A stretch of 64,000 nt of DNA, taken from Oceaniferula marina (GTDB lineage: Bacteria > Verrucomicrobiota > Verrucomicrobiia > Verrucomicrobiales > Akkermansiaceae). Location of the stretch: positions 1 to 64,000 of the forward strand of contig NZ_JACBAZ010000007.1 of assembly GCF_013391475.1 (NCBI RefSeq), read 5' to 3'. Under the pieces are notes generated by a model, which was not told the DNA's origin, made no database searches, and saw nothing but the letters and a program-made list of their open reading frames with translations. Position numbers and translations under genes: made by a program. Positions 43,078 to 52,342 of this stretch are shown piece by piece; the first letter of the stretch is position 1; every line of letters starts with the position of its first letter.

Positions 43078-44646
43078 TTACTTGCCCTTGCTGCTAGCTG
43101 CGTCAGTCATTTTCTGCATGACTTGATCGATCGAGAAGCTGGCTGGTTTCATGCGTGGTGGGTATTCCTTGAATGTGCCCAAGAACTTACCAACATATTG
43201 CTGAGCGGGAACTAAGAGGAAAATGCGATCCATCATCCAATCATAGTAAGTGTTGGAGGTGAATTGAGCTCGCTCATAGGGGTCACGGCGGAGGTTAAAG
43301 ATCAAAGGGACGCGAAGTTCTACCCATGGATCAATCCATACGCGTAGTCCACCTTTCGTCTTTTGCTCAAGGAAAACCATTTTCCAATCGGCGTAGCGTA
43401 AGGCTGTGAGTTCGCCGGTATCTGAGAAATAGAAAACTTCTTTACGGGGGCTATCCACATTATCGGGATCTTTAAGATGCTCAGTGATGTTGTATCCATC
43501 GAGGTGGATTTTGTAGTCACGGTTGAGTGCTGATGACTTGTAGCCATCGAGTAGATCTTCTTTGATGTCGGTCTTGCCTGCAGCAGCAAGGAAGGTAGGC
43601 ATCATGTCCATGTGGTGAACCACTCCGTTGGATACTGAACCTGGCTGTACCACACCGGGCCAGCGAATCAGGCAAGGAACTCTCCATCCACCTTCGCCGT
43701 TACTATTTTTTTCATTCTCGAAAGGTGAAGATGCGGCATCGGGCCAAGAGTTCATATGAGGACCATTGTCGGTTGAATACATGACGATGGTATTGTCGGC
43801 GATTCCGAGATCGTCGAGTAGCTTCATGAACACCCCAATATGGATGTCATGTTCGATCATTCCCGCTTGGTATTCGTCCAGATGCTTGCCGGCAATTTCG
43901 TCGGCTTGCTTGCGCATTTCACTTTTGACATGGGTGCGGAAGTGCATCCGAGTACCGTTCCACCAGCAGAACCATGGCTTGCCTGATTTGTGTGAGCGTT
44001 GAATGAAGTCGACCGCTGCAGCGACAGTTTCATCATCGACTGTTTCCTGACGCTTTTTAGTCAGCGGACCAGTGTCTTGGATTTTTCCATCAGCTGAGGA
44101 TTTGATGACACCGCGGGGGCCGAATTTCTTTTTGAATTCTGGGTCGCGAGGGTAGTCTTCATTCTCTGGCTCTTCTTCTGCATTGAGGTGGTAAAGGTTA
44201 CCCAAAAATTCATCAAATCCATGATTGGTTGGAAGCATGTGATCCTGGTCACCGAAATGGTTTTTACCAAATTGACCGGTGACATAACCTTGGTCTTTCA
44301 AAAGTACTGCTATGGTAGGATCCAGAACATTGATTCCTTTGGGTGCTCCGGGTAGTCCCACTTTCGACAGGCCCGTTCTGTAAACGCTTTGGCCTAACAT
44401 GAATGAAGCTCGTCCAGCGGTGCAGGACTGCTCTCCGTAATAGTCAGTGAAAAGGATTCCCTCCTTGGCTATCCGGTCAATGTTAGGGGTTTTATAGCCC
44501 ATCATGCCGCGGGTATAAGCGCTTATGTTGGACTGACCGATGTCATCCCCCCAGATGACGAGGATGTTTGGTTTTTTCTCTGCAGCAACAGCACTTAAGC
44601 AAGTTATTAAGCCGGTTACCAGAGTTGTGCATAGTGTACGTTTCAT
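43078..44646 (-). CDS. Secreted sulfatase with CxAxR-type active-site motif
   Basis: A 522-residue protein with a signal peptide (~1-21). The metal DD is in IWGDDIGQSN (34-35). The formylglycine site is C75 in SCTAGRASFM, i.e. C-x-A-x-R rather than C-x-P-x-R; this variant is known among arylsulfatases and is accepted by some maturation systems. GQFGKNHFGD replaces the usual GKWHLG box, keeping Lys and His with Asn for Trp. YSTDNGPHMNSWPDA is the second metal site. The layout (NISAYTRGMMGYKTPNIDRIA) is that of the arylsulfatase group common on marine genomes. Transcribed alone. Confidence 0.94.
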   Translation of the reverse strand: MKRTLCTTLVTGLITCLSAVAAEKKPNILVIWGDDIGQSNISAYTRGMMGYKTPNIDRIAKEGILFTDYYGEQSCTAGRASFMLGQSVYRTGLSKVGLPGAPKGINVLDPTIAVLLKDQGYVTGQFGKNHFGDQDHMLPTNHGFDEFLGNLYHLNAEEEPENEDYPRDPEFKKKFGPRGVIKSSADGKIQDTGPLTKKRQETVDDETVAAAVDFIQRSHKSGKPWFCWWNGTRMHFRTHVKSEMRKQADEIAGKHLDEYQAGMIEHDIHIGVFMKLLDDLGIADNTIVMYSTDNGPHMNSWPDAASSPFENEKNSNGEGGWRVPCLIRWPGVVQPGSVSNGVVHHMDMMPTFLAAAGKTDIKEDLLDGYKSSALNRDYKIHLDGYNITEHLKDPDNVDSPRKEVFYFSDTGELTALRYADWKMVFLEQKTKGGLRVWIDPWVELRVPLIFNLRRDPYERAQFTSNTYYDWMMDRIFLLVPAQQYVGKFLGTFKEYPPRMKPASFSIDQVMQKMTDAASSKGK

Positions 44647-44777
44647 GGTTCTAATTGTTGGGCCGGATTGAGTTTTTTTAATCCGGTATCAATGAGAATA
44701 GAGTGACAACGCAAAAATGTCTACTCGGGTAACTCCCAGTTCAGCACAGTACTTTTACTAGGGGTTGGTGGGGTTGC

Positions 44778-45416
44778 TTATAAGTCAAGGTTGGTCTCCG
44801 AGGGTTGATTTTTTTGAGCTGCAAAATGAATGAGCTCGGCTGACTTTGTTAGTCCCAGTTTTTTCATCGCCTGGTATTTGTGATATTCGACAGTGCGAGG
44901 TGAAATGTTCAGTTGGGCACCAATTTCTTTGGCTATCAGGCCTTGAGCAAGCAACTGGATGATTTCCCGTTGTCTTTCGGTGATACGGTTGGTCTCGTTC
45001 GTCTGGTCTGACCATTCGAGTATGTCTCGTGTTAATTCTGATGGGATGTAAACCTTCCCGTGGAGAACCTCGCCTAGTAATGTTAGTAGTTTTTCAGGGG
45101 CCGTGTGTTTCAGAATATAGGCAGAAGCTCCAGCCTTGATGGCTGCTGATGCATATTCGGGCTCCATGTGCATTGTGAGTAGGATGAATTTAGCCCGACA
45201 CTGGCGATTGCGAAGTGTCCGTATTGCCGTAATCCCATTCGTCTTGGGCATGGATAGATCGGACACAACCAAATCAGGCTGATGTTTGAGGGCTAAATCG
45301 ATCAGTTCGTTGCCGTCTGTTGCCCGGGCCACGATTGTATAATGGGGATCGAGCAGGCTGTGTAACCCATTCAGAAAGATTTGATGGTCATCCGCTATGA
45401 TGATCGTTGGTTTCAT
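44778..45416 (-). CDS. NarL/FixJ-type response regulator
   Basis: A 212-residue protein. The receiver domain (~1-120) has IIADDHQIFLNGL (acidic pocket DD), VVSDLSMPKTNG (phospho-acceptor Asp ~55), LLTMHMEPEYASAAIKAGASAYILK (switch Thr and Lys). The C-terminal LuxR helix-turn-helix (~145-205) has ITERQREIIQLLAQGLIAKEIGAQLNISPRTVEYHKYQAMKKLG. The upstream kinase gene overlaps the start by four bases (ATGA), so the two form one translationally coupled two-component system. Target genes are unknown; none of the neighbours is clearly regulated. Confidence 0.95.
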   Translation of the reverse strand: MKPTIIIADDHQIFLNGLHSLLDPHYTIVARATDGNELIDLALKHQPDLVVSDLSMPKTNGITAIRTLRNRQCRAKFILLTMHMEPEYASAAIKAGASAYILKHTAPEKLLTLLGEVLHGKVYIPSELTRDILEWSDQTNETNRITERQREIIQLLAQGLIAKEIGAQLNISPRTVEYHKYQAMKKLGLTKSAELIHFAAQKNQPSETNLDL

Positions 45417-46981
45417 TTCAGGTGAGGGTTGTGGCGCTTTGTGAGTGGGAGTTCGATTTTTAACATGGTCCCTTGAAGGGGTTTTGAATGAATATTCAGA
45501 TGGCCATTACTCAAACGAACTCTCTCAGAGATACTGACTAATCCTAGCGACTCTTGGTTTTTTGCCGATTTCAGGTCAAAGCCGATGCCGTCATCTTTGA
45601 TTGTTAGTGTTGCTGATCGATTGTTATAGATGAGTTCGATGTGAACTTTCGATGCTTCGGCGTGACGGTGAATGTTCGTGAGGGCTTCTTGCAGCACTCG
45701 GTATGCGCAAAGCGCTTGTTCCTGGTCGAGTTGATTGGAGCTTGGGTGGAGCAATAGATGGACAGGTATTCCCGTTCGCTTTTTAAAGCGTAAGCATTTG
45801 GATCGGATGGCGGAGTTAAGCCCGAGATCCTCAAGGATTTTGGGATGAAGCTGGCGGCTGAGTTCTTGAGTGTCTACAGCAAGTTCCCCGAGCTTTTGCC
45901 CGAGGCTCAGCAGTTCCCTTTTTGTTGCTTGTTGCGATAACGAGCTTTGTTGGGCTATCCTCTTAATATCAAGGGCCATGGCGGCCAGTCTTTGGGTGAC
46001 ATCATCATGGAGTTCGCGAGCCAGATAGCGTTTTTCGCTCTCACGTGTGTCGACGAGTTTTTTGCCGAGTCTTTCCAAATCTCGTTGGATTTGATGTCGC
46101 TGATCGGCTTCTTGTTTTAGCTGCTTATTGCGAGTGTGTAAAAGTGTTTCAGACTGTTTGCGTTGTGTGACATCTGAAATGATACCGACGAAATGGCTGA
46201 GTTCATGATGATCATCAAAGACGGGAGCAATTTGTAGATAGTTCCAGAAGGTGGAGCCATCTTTCCGATAGTTGAGAAGCTCGCCATGATAAGGTTTCGC
46301 GGCATTGACGGCCTGGCGGATCAGCAGTAGTTGTTCAAGGGAGGTTTCAGGGCCTTGGAGAAACCGACAATTTTTACCCACTGTATCTGGAGAGTCGTAG
46401 CCGGTAATGGTGGTGAACTGTTTATTGTGATAGAGGATGGGCATCCCCTTAGCCTTGGCATCGACGATGACACAGCCGTCTCTCATTGTTTCAATCGCCA
46501 GAGAGCGCAGGCGGTTGGATTCTTCGGTTCTACGCAGTTGGGTGATGTCCCGTGCGGTGCCCCACAATCGAATCAACTGGTTGTTTTCAATCAGAGGAAT
46601 AAAATTGTTGAGCACTCGGATTTCCCGGCCGTCTTTATCTTGCTCGATGGTTTCAAAATCAACCACATCAAACTTTGCCCGGACCGCCCGAAGCAGCGTT
46701 GGCATCGTCGAGGGTAGTTCCTCGGGCATGATTTTTTCAAGCCGTTGGCCATTCATTTCAGCGACGCTAAGCCCGTAAAGTTTAGCAAAGGACTCATTCA
46801 CGTCTGTGAGGTAGGCGTGCTTGAAGAGATGCCGAGCTTGCTCCATCTCGTCGGTGTCGAGCTGAAGTGGTTGATCAAGTTCTAGGCACCAAATTTGTTC
46901 GGTGCTGTTTTTAAGAAAGTAAGCGAGATCTTCTTCTGAATGGAGAAGGGAAGCTTTGATGTTTGATGTCGGTGAGTCCAT
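45413..46981 (-). CDS. Soluble PAS-LOV sensor histidine kinase (HisKA_3/NarX type)
   Basis: A 522-residue cytoplasmic kinase with no membrane segment. PAS 1 is at ~55-150. PAS 2 (~160-282) has the LOV signature: ITGYDSPDTVGKNCRFLQG with the photo-adduct Cys at 205, LNYRKDGSTFWNYLQIAPV and FVGIISDVTQ. The flavin-contacting Gln usually found in the last strand (VGIQ.DVT) is Ile here. A coiled-coil linker precedes the dimerisation box ELHDDVTQRLAAMALDIKRI (phospho-His ~325), and the HATPase has EALTNIHRHAEASKVHIEL and IKDDGIGFD. It phosphorylates the NarL-type regulator encoded just downstream. Blue-light or redox sensing is inferred from the LOV Cys. Confidence 0.9.
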   Translation of the reverse strand: MDSPTSNIKASLLHSEEDLAYFLKNSTEQIWCLELDQPLQLDTDEMEQARHLFKHAYLTDVNESFAKLYGLSVAEMNGQRLEKIMPEELPSTMPTLLRAVRAKFDVVDFETIEQDKDGREIRVLNNFIPLIENNQLIRLWGTARDITQLRRTEESNRLRSLAIETMRDGCVIVDAKAKGMPILYHNKQFTTITGYDSPDTVGKNCRFLQGPETSLEQLLLIRQAVNAAKPYHGELLNYRKDGSTFWNYLQIAPVFDDHHELSHFVGIISDVTQRKQSETLLHTRNKQLKQEADQRHQIQRDLERLGKKLVDTRESEKRYLARELHDDVTQRLAAMALDIKRIAQQSSLSQQATKRELLSLGQKLGELAVDTQELSRQLHPKILEDLGLNSAIRSKCLRFKKRTGIPVHLLLHPSSNQLDQEQALCAYRVLQEALTNIHRHAEASKVHIELIYNNRSATLTIKDDGIGFDLKSAKNQESLGLVSISERVRLSNGHLNIHSKPLQGTMLKIELPLTKRHNPHLK

Positions 46982-47007
46982 GGCCTAGCTGGCAATGTGT
47001 TGGGTCT

Positions 47008-47424
47008 TCACTCATCCGAGGACGATTGAGGCGCCGTGGTTTGATCTTCGACATCCAGATGACGTAAGATGTTCGGATCTTCTTCGGAGAAGGATAGCTC
47101 CACGGCTTTAATCGCCATGGCAACAACAATGCCAGTCAGTAGAAGACCATTGATGCCAATGCAGATGGAGACGATGCGGGCTGGCCAGGTCTCGGGTGAG
47201 AGATCGCCATAGCCAACGGTCAATGATGTGATAAATGCCAGATATTGTCCTTCAATGATGGGAATGCTATCGAATAGTGAGATAAGTAAGCCCCCACCGA
47301 TGATATTGGCCAGTAGGATCAAAAGAACATTCCGCGTTTCTTTCGCCATAAACCACAGGCAGCCGATGAGCCGGCGAGCACGGAGGTGATCGATGGGAGG
47401 GGTGACCTTTTTTGATGAGGGCAT
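47008..47424 (-). CDS. Small two-TM potassium channel
   Basis: A 138-residue membrane protein: TM1 (NVLLILLANIIGGGLLISLF, ~32-51), pore helix and selectivity filter TVGYGD (~69-74), TM2 (IVSICIGINGLLLTGIVVAMAI, ~84-105), and a short acidic cytoplasmic tail without an RCK domain. This is the Ion_trans_2/KcsA-like minimal pore. It lies 14 bases after the antiporter gene on the same strand and is very probably co-transcribed with it. Confidence 0.92.
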   Translation of the reverse strand: MPSSKKVTPPIDHLRARRLIGCLWFMAKETRNVLLILLANIIGGGLLISLFDSIPIIEGQYLAFITSLTVGYGDLSPETWPARIVSICIGINGLLLTGIVVAMAIKAVELSFSEEDPNILRHLDVEDQTTAPQSSSDE

Positions 47425-47438
47425 TGTGAGGAGGAGGG

Positions 47439-49112
47439 TTAAAGAGCCATGATAATCGTGCCGGCAAATGTGAGTAAGACATTGGCAAAGGTGTAGGTGC
47501 CGGCGTAGCCAAGGGCTGGGATTTCGCTTTTTGCGGCATCCGTGATGACGTTGAGTGAGGGGGTGCTGGTCATGGCTCCGGTGATGGAGCCGAGTAAGAG
47601 GGCGGGGTTCATGTTCAGGACCTTTTTGCCAAAGAAATACCCGACAAAGACGGGGAGCAAGGTGACAACCATTCCTCCTAAAAGAAGGGGGATGCCAGCC
47701 GACATTAAGCCCTCCACGATACCGCCGCCAGCATTAAGCCCGACTCCAGCCATGAACATGACCAGCCCGAACTCCATGAGGATATTGCGGGCTGCTGGTG
47801 GGACGCCACCAAAGGATGGGTTGATCGATCGGATAAACCCGAAAACAATGCCGAGCAGCAGAAGCCCTCCGGCGCTGCCCAGGCCGATGGATACCCCCCC
47901 AAGTTTAAGCATGATCATGCCGATGAGTAAGCCGCCACCGATGCCGAAGGCAAAACTTAGGAGATCGGTTTGGGTTTCCTCGGCTTCGATGCGTCCTATT
48001 TTTTCGGCAAGCGCTTCGAGTCTGCTTGATTCCCCGGTGATGTAGAGGCGGTCACCTTTGTTGGTGGTGATCATGTTGTCGACGGGTAGATCGATGGAGG
48101 CGCGTTTGATGCCTCGAACATAGCAGCCGAAATCTGCGGTGATTGCGAGTTCAGAGAGTGTTTTGCCAACGGCCTCCTGGCGGATGACAACGATTTCTTT
48201 GGTGATGATGTCGTAGTTGAGTAACTCTGGGTCGAGTACTTCAACACCCGCTTCCTCTTTCCGGCGTTCGTGTTCATAGAGGCTGCCTATCACAGAAACG
48301 ACATCCCCTTTTTCAAGCACTGTGTCATCATGAATAGACAGAATTTTTCCTTGGCGGCGCATTTTCAGAGGCGTTGACTTTTTGCCAGCGGCAGCGCGGA
48401 GCACTTCGATGGTTTTTCCCTCCATGGCCTCGGGGATTTGATAGGCACGAATCAGTGGTACATGAGCGCTGTCATGCGCCAGCTTTTTCTTGGCGCTGAA
48501 GCCTCGTTCGTCGGCCAGTTTTTTTGCTTCTTCCGGCAGATCTATTTTTAAAATGAGTGGTAAATAGCGGATGAAAACGATCAGGCCGATGGTTCCAAAG
48601 ATGTAGGTGATGGCATAACCCACTGAGACGTTTTGCAGTGCTTTTTCAGGGGTCATTCCCTCCGGTATATTGGCCAAGCCGCTGCGCACTGCATCCTGGG
48701 CTCCGACAAGTGTCGGGGTGCTGGTGAGCGATCCGGCCAAGAGTCCGGCATTCAGCCCGTAATCAAGACCGATGATACGGGCGATGATCATCGCTGCACC
48801 AAATGCACTGGCTGCAACGACAACAGCCAAGGCTATATACTTGGCTCCATCTATTTTGAAGACACTGAAGAAAGTGGGGCCAGCTTGCAGACCCACGGCA
48901 AAGATAAAAATAGTAAAGCCAAAGGTGCCGAGAATGGGTTGGGATTCGAACCCGAAATGACCGAAAAGCAGACCAACCAGAAGAACGCCTGTGGTTGATC
49001 CTAGTTCAATGCTTCCAATTTTGAGGCGACCGAGGAGTAGTCCGAATGCGACGACCGAAAAGATCATCAAGGTCATGTTTTTGTTAAATAACTCGTAGAA
49101 GTTGATTTCCAT
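47439..49112 (-). CDS. AAE-family (aspartate:alanine exchanger-like, YidE/YbjL) transporter with two TrkA-C domains
   Basis: A 557-residue inner-membrane protein. Two homologous membrane halves each have about five helices: residues ~10-190 (LLVGLLFGHFGFESQPILGTFGFTIFIFAVGLQAGP, LLAGSLTSTPTLVGAQDA) and ~385-557 (GLVMFMAGVGLNAGG, LLLGSITGAMTSTPSLNVI). The G(A/S)xTSTP(S/T)L motif occurs in both halves. Between them are two TrkA-C (RCK-C) domains at ~215-275 and ~305-365 (EIVVIRQEAVGKTLSELAI). AAE proteins exchange dicarboxylates or amino acids; the substrate here is unknown. It leads an operon with a K+ channel gene. Confidence 0.92.
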   Translation of the reverse strand: MEINFYELFNKNMTLMIFSVVAFGLLLGRLKIGSIELGSTTGVLLVGLLFGHFGFESQPILGTFGFTIFIFAVGLQAGPTFFSVFKIDGAKYIALAVVVAASAFGAAMIIARIIGLDYGLNAGLLAGSLTSTPTLVGAQDAVRSGLANIPEGMTPEKALQNVSVGYAITYIFGTIGLIVFIRYLPLILKIDLPEEAKKLADERGFSAKKKLAHDSAHVPLIRAYQIPEAMEGKTIEVLRAAAGKKSTPLKMRRQGKILSIHDDTVLEKGDVVSVIGSLYEHERRKEEAGVEVLDPELLNYDIITKEIVVIRQEAVGKTLSELAITADFGCYVRGIKRASIDLPVDNMITTNKGDRLYITGESSRLEALAEKIGRIEAEETQTDLLSFAFGIGGGLLIGMIMLKLGGVSIGLGSAGGLLLLGIVFGFIRSINPSFGGVPPAARNILMEFGLVMFMAGVGLNAGGGIVEGLMSAGIPLLLGGMVVTLLPVFVGYFFGKKVLNMNPALLLGSITGAMTSTPSLNVITDAAKSEIPALGYAGTYTFANVLLTFAGTIIMAL

Positions 49113-49133
49113 AATAGTAGTGATTTTTCTGAA

Positions 49134-49166
49134 TAAAAAGAGCCTTTACCGTGGGTAAAGGCTCTT
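49134..49166 (-). terminator. Terminator of the RND efflux operon
   Basis: Perfect 13-bp stem AAGAGCCTTTACC / GGTAAAGGCTCTT with loop GTG, followed on the minus strand by TTTTTATTC. Confidence 0.93.
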
Positions 49167-49177
49167 GAAATTTTAAG

Positions 49178-52100
49178 TTAGGCCTTTTCTTTTGCAGGAG
49201 GTTTAATCTTAAAGAAGATGGTGTAACCCACTGGGATGACGATCAAGGTGAAGAGTGTGCCGAGGGTGAGCCCGGCCATGATGGTGACCGACATCGCAAC
49301 CCAGAAGATGTCTTGAAGTAGTGGTGCAACGCCCAGGATAGTGGTTGCGGCTCCTAACATGATGGGCATGGTCCGTGAGACGGCGGCTTCCACAACCGCC
49401 TTGTATGGGGGGAGTCCCTCGGCTTCGTTGGCCCGGATTTCATCGATCAAAACAATCGAGTTTTTAATCATCATTCCGGAGAGACTGATTGCCCCAATCA
49501 GAGCCATAAAGGAGAACGGGTTGTTCGTGATCAGTAATCCTCCAACAATGCCGATGATACCCAGTGGAACCACGATAAAGATCAGTGCGGGGATGCGAAC
49601 CGAGTTAAACAAGGCAACCATCAGGAAGAGCATCAGGACGAGTGAGGCAATAATTCCGGGAATCAGAGATAACTGGGAATCGAGAGTGCCGAAATATTCA
49701 CCACGCCATTCCAACTTGTAACCCGGAGGAAGGGGGATGGCTTCAAACTCTTCGCGGACGTCGCTGAGCAGGGTGGGGAAACTGACCCCATCTGGAGCGG
49801 CTTGAACGGTAATCGCCGGTCGGCGGTTCCATCGGACGCGGATCGGATCTTCCCATTCGAGCTTGATACCATTGGTGACGGAGTCGAGCGGTAGTGACTT
49901 GGTTGAGAGTGCAGGCCGGACCTGAAGGGTATCCAACGAGTCGCTCAGGCGCTGTCGCTCTTCGTCGACAAAACGAACCACCACAGGTTGCAGGCTATCG
50001 GCTTCGCGGTAGAGCCCGACTGGTAGTCCGTCGTGGGAGGCCCGAAGGGCGCTTGCGACGTTCACCCGGGAGACCACGGCCCAGCGCGCTTTTTCGTCGT
50101 CATATTGGGCAACCGCCTTTTGCACCGGTTGGCGCATGTCTGTTCTGACATCTTTCGCGTAAGCACTTTTGGCGAGGATTTTTTTCCCTTGCTCGGCAAG
50201 ATCTTTGAGAACTTCGGGGTCGGCGTTGGCTGGTCCACTGAAGCGGGCTTCAAAGGGCCAGGTGAAGCCCGGTCCGGCAGAGAATTTACGGACGCGAACC
50301 ATTGCTTGAGGTTGGGTTTCTCGGACCCACTTGGTCATTTCCTCGACCTGAGCCGTGACCGTTTTGAGGTCTTTGGTATTGACCACGATTTGGGCGTAGG
50401 ACTGGTAAGGGAATTCAGGGTCAACGGGCAGGTAGAAGCGAGGTGGTCCACCTCCGATGTAGGTGCTGATATTGAGCACTCGGTCATCGGCCATGAGTTT
50501 GTCTTCGATCTCTTTGAGGTCGGAGGAGACGTTTTGAATGCGTGTTCCTTCCGGGGCCCAGTAATCGATCATAAACTGGGTACGGGTGGAATCCGTGAAG
50601 AATGCCTGATCGACTTTCTGGAAGCCGAGAACGGCGGTGACAAACAGAATGATGAGACCGAGCACGGTGATGGCACGTTTGCGGATGGCTGTTTCCAAGA
50701 TCCGGCGGAACATGGTAAGAAAGCCGCTCTCGGATTGACTGGAGTCGGCATCGTCCTCCGTTTTTCCTCCCTTGGGGACTTTCAACATGGCCATGCATTG
50801 CAGGGGAGTCACTGTCATGGCGAGCACCCAGCTCAACATCAGGGAAATGCCGACCACGATGAACATGGTGCGGCCGTATTCACCACCATCGGTTTTGGAG
50901 GCAATACTGGGGTAGAAGGCGGCAACGGCAACCAGAGTGGCTCCCAACAAGGCGACGGCCGGTTTGGCGGTTGCTTGAATCGCGGCATCCCGTTTGTTCA
51001 TGCCTTTTTTGAGGCGGGATGAGATCCCGTCGGCGATCACAATTGAGTTGTCTACCATCATGCCGAGAGCGATCACAAAGGCTCCGAGTGAGACGCGGTG
51101 AAGATCGACTCCGAGGATGTTGAGGAAAATCAGGGTGCCGAGGATGGTCAGGGCGAGGCCGGAACCAACGATCAGACCAACGCGCAGGCCCATACCGAGG
51201 GCGATGACGACCAGAACGATGAGTACGGATTCAAGCAGGTTGATGATGAACCCTCCGACCGCTTGTTCGACCAGGTCTCCTTGCCATGCCACCCGGTCGA
51301 TTTCAATACCGACAGGGATCTCTTCCTTGAGTTCGTCGAGCCGTTCGGCGATGGCGTTGCCGGTGGCTGTGATGTCTCCGCCGGCGGTAGTTGCGACTGA
51401 AATAGCGATGGACGGGCGTCCTTGGAAGCGCATCTCAGTGAGTTGGGGCTCAAGGTATCCTCGGCGTACGGTAGCGACATCCTTGACTCGCAAGAGGTCC
51501 GTTCCTTTGCTGACCAGGCTTTGGCCAGTGAGTTGTTCACCAACATTGATGGAATTGTCGAGTAGGCTGGCCCGGACGGTGAGGTTTTCGATCTGTTCGA
51601 CCGAGGTGAAGTCGCCGGTGACCTCGAAGCGGATGCGTTTGTTTTGAATGTCGATGGCACCAGGGTCGACCACGATGTTTTGGCTGGTGAGGTTCATCAG
51701 CAGGGCTTCGGTGGTTAATCCGAGTTCGGCCAGTTGCTGTTCCTTGACATCAATGTAGATGACCTTGGGCTGCTGCCCCCAGAGTTCGACTCGTGCGACA
51801 CCCGGAACGAGGTTGAGTTCTTTGCGGATGTTTTTAACCTGCTCCTCGAGTTCAGCGTAGTTGTAACCATCTCCGGTGACGGCAATAACAAAGCCGTAAA
51901 CGAAGCTGAAGTCATCCATGACCATGGGTTTGGCTACTCCAGGGGGTAGCGTGTCAGAGACGTCATTGACCTTTTTACGCATTTCATCCCACACCTGGGG
52001 AAGTCGGTCGGCCCAGTATTCGGGCTGGATTTCCACTTTGATCAGGGAGCTTCCGGCACGTGAATAGGAAGTCAGGAAGCGTAGCTGTGTCATTTCCTGG

Positions 52101-52315
52101 AGGGCTCCCTCCAGTTTATCCGTGACTTCTTCTTCCACTTCCTCCGGGCTGGCGCCGGGATACTGGGTCATGATGATCGCGGTTTTCACCGTGAAATCAG
52201 GATCTTCCAGTTTGCCCAGGGTAAAGTAGCTGGCGATGCCCCCTACGGCGAGCAGGGCGGCAAAGAAGTAGGTGAAGACCGGTCGGTCGATGGCGAGAGA
52301 AACAAGAGTTTTCAT
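49178..52315 (-). CDS. RND-family efflux pump, inner-membrane subunit (AcrB-like)
   Basis: A 1045-residue protein of standard RND length: TM1 (~12-31), two large periplasmic loops (porter domains) and twelve membrane segments. Landmarks are GKLEDPDFTVKTAIIMTQYPGASPEEVEEEV at the start of loop 1, ALGMMVDNSIVIADGI in TM4 (Asp-Asn instead of the Asp-Asp of AcrB) and SLSGMMIKNSIVLIDEI in TM10-11. It uses the proton gradient to export drugs, dyes or lipids as a trimer. Its adaptor is encoded just upstream; no outer-membrane TolC-like gene is in the window. Ends with a strong terminator. Confidence 0.95.
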   Translation of the reverse strand: MKTLVSLAIDRPVFTYFFAALLAVGGIASYFTLGKLEDPDFTVKTAIIMTQYPGASPEEVEEEVTDKLEGALQEMTQLRFLTSYSRAGSSLIKVEIQPEYWADRLPQVWDEMRKKVNDVSDTLPPGVAKPMVMDDFSFVYGFVIAVTGDGYNYAELEEQVKNIRKELNLVPGVARVELWGQQPKVIYIDVKEQQLAELGLTTEALLMNLTSQNIVVDPGAIDIQNKRIRFEVTGDFTSVEQIENLTVRASLLDNSINVGEQLTGQSLVSKGTDLLRVKDVATVRRGYLEPQLTEMRFQGRPSIAISVATTAGGDITATGNAIAERLDELKEEIPVGIEIDRVAWQGDLVEQAVGGFIINLLESVLIVLVVIALGMGLRVGLIVGSGLALTILGTLIFLNILGVDLHRVSLGAFVIALGMMVDNSIVIADGISSRLKKGMNKRDAAIQATAKPAVALLGATLVAVAAFYPSIASKTDGGEYGRTMFIVVGISLMLSWVLAMTVTPLQCMAMLKVPKGGKTEDDADSSQSESGFLTMFRRILETAIRKRAITVLGLIILFVTAVLGFQKVDQAFFTDSTRTQFMIDYWAPEGTRIQNVSSDLKEIEDKLMADDRVLNISTYIGGGPPRFYLPVDPEFPYQSYAQIVVNTKDLKTVTAQVEEMTKWVRETQPQAMVRVRKFSAGPGFTWPFEARFSGPANADPEVLKDLAEQGKKILAKSAYAKDVRTDMRQPVQKAVAQYDDEKARWAVVSRVNVASALRASHDGLPVGLYREADSLQPVVVRFVDEERQRLSDSLDTLQVRPALSTKSLPLDSVTNGIKLEWEDPIRVRWNRRPAITVQAAPDGVSFPTLLSDVREEFEAIPLPPGYKLEWRGEYFGTLDSQLSLIPGIIASLVLMLFLMVALFNSVRIPALIFIVVPLGIIGIVGGLLITNNPFSFMALIGAISLSGMMIKNSIVLIDEIRANEAEGLPPYKAVVEAAVSRTMPIMLGAATTILGVAPLLQDIFWVAMSVTIMAGLTLGTLFTLIVIPVGYTIFFKIKPPAKEKA

Positions 52316-52342
52316 AGCGGGTAGGCTAGGGTTTCCAATGGG

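Noticed and set aside
50033-51022. Plus-strand 329-residue frame inside the RND pump gene
   Set aside because: Antisense shadow of a well-recognised efflux gene.
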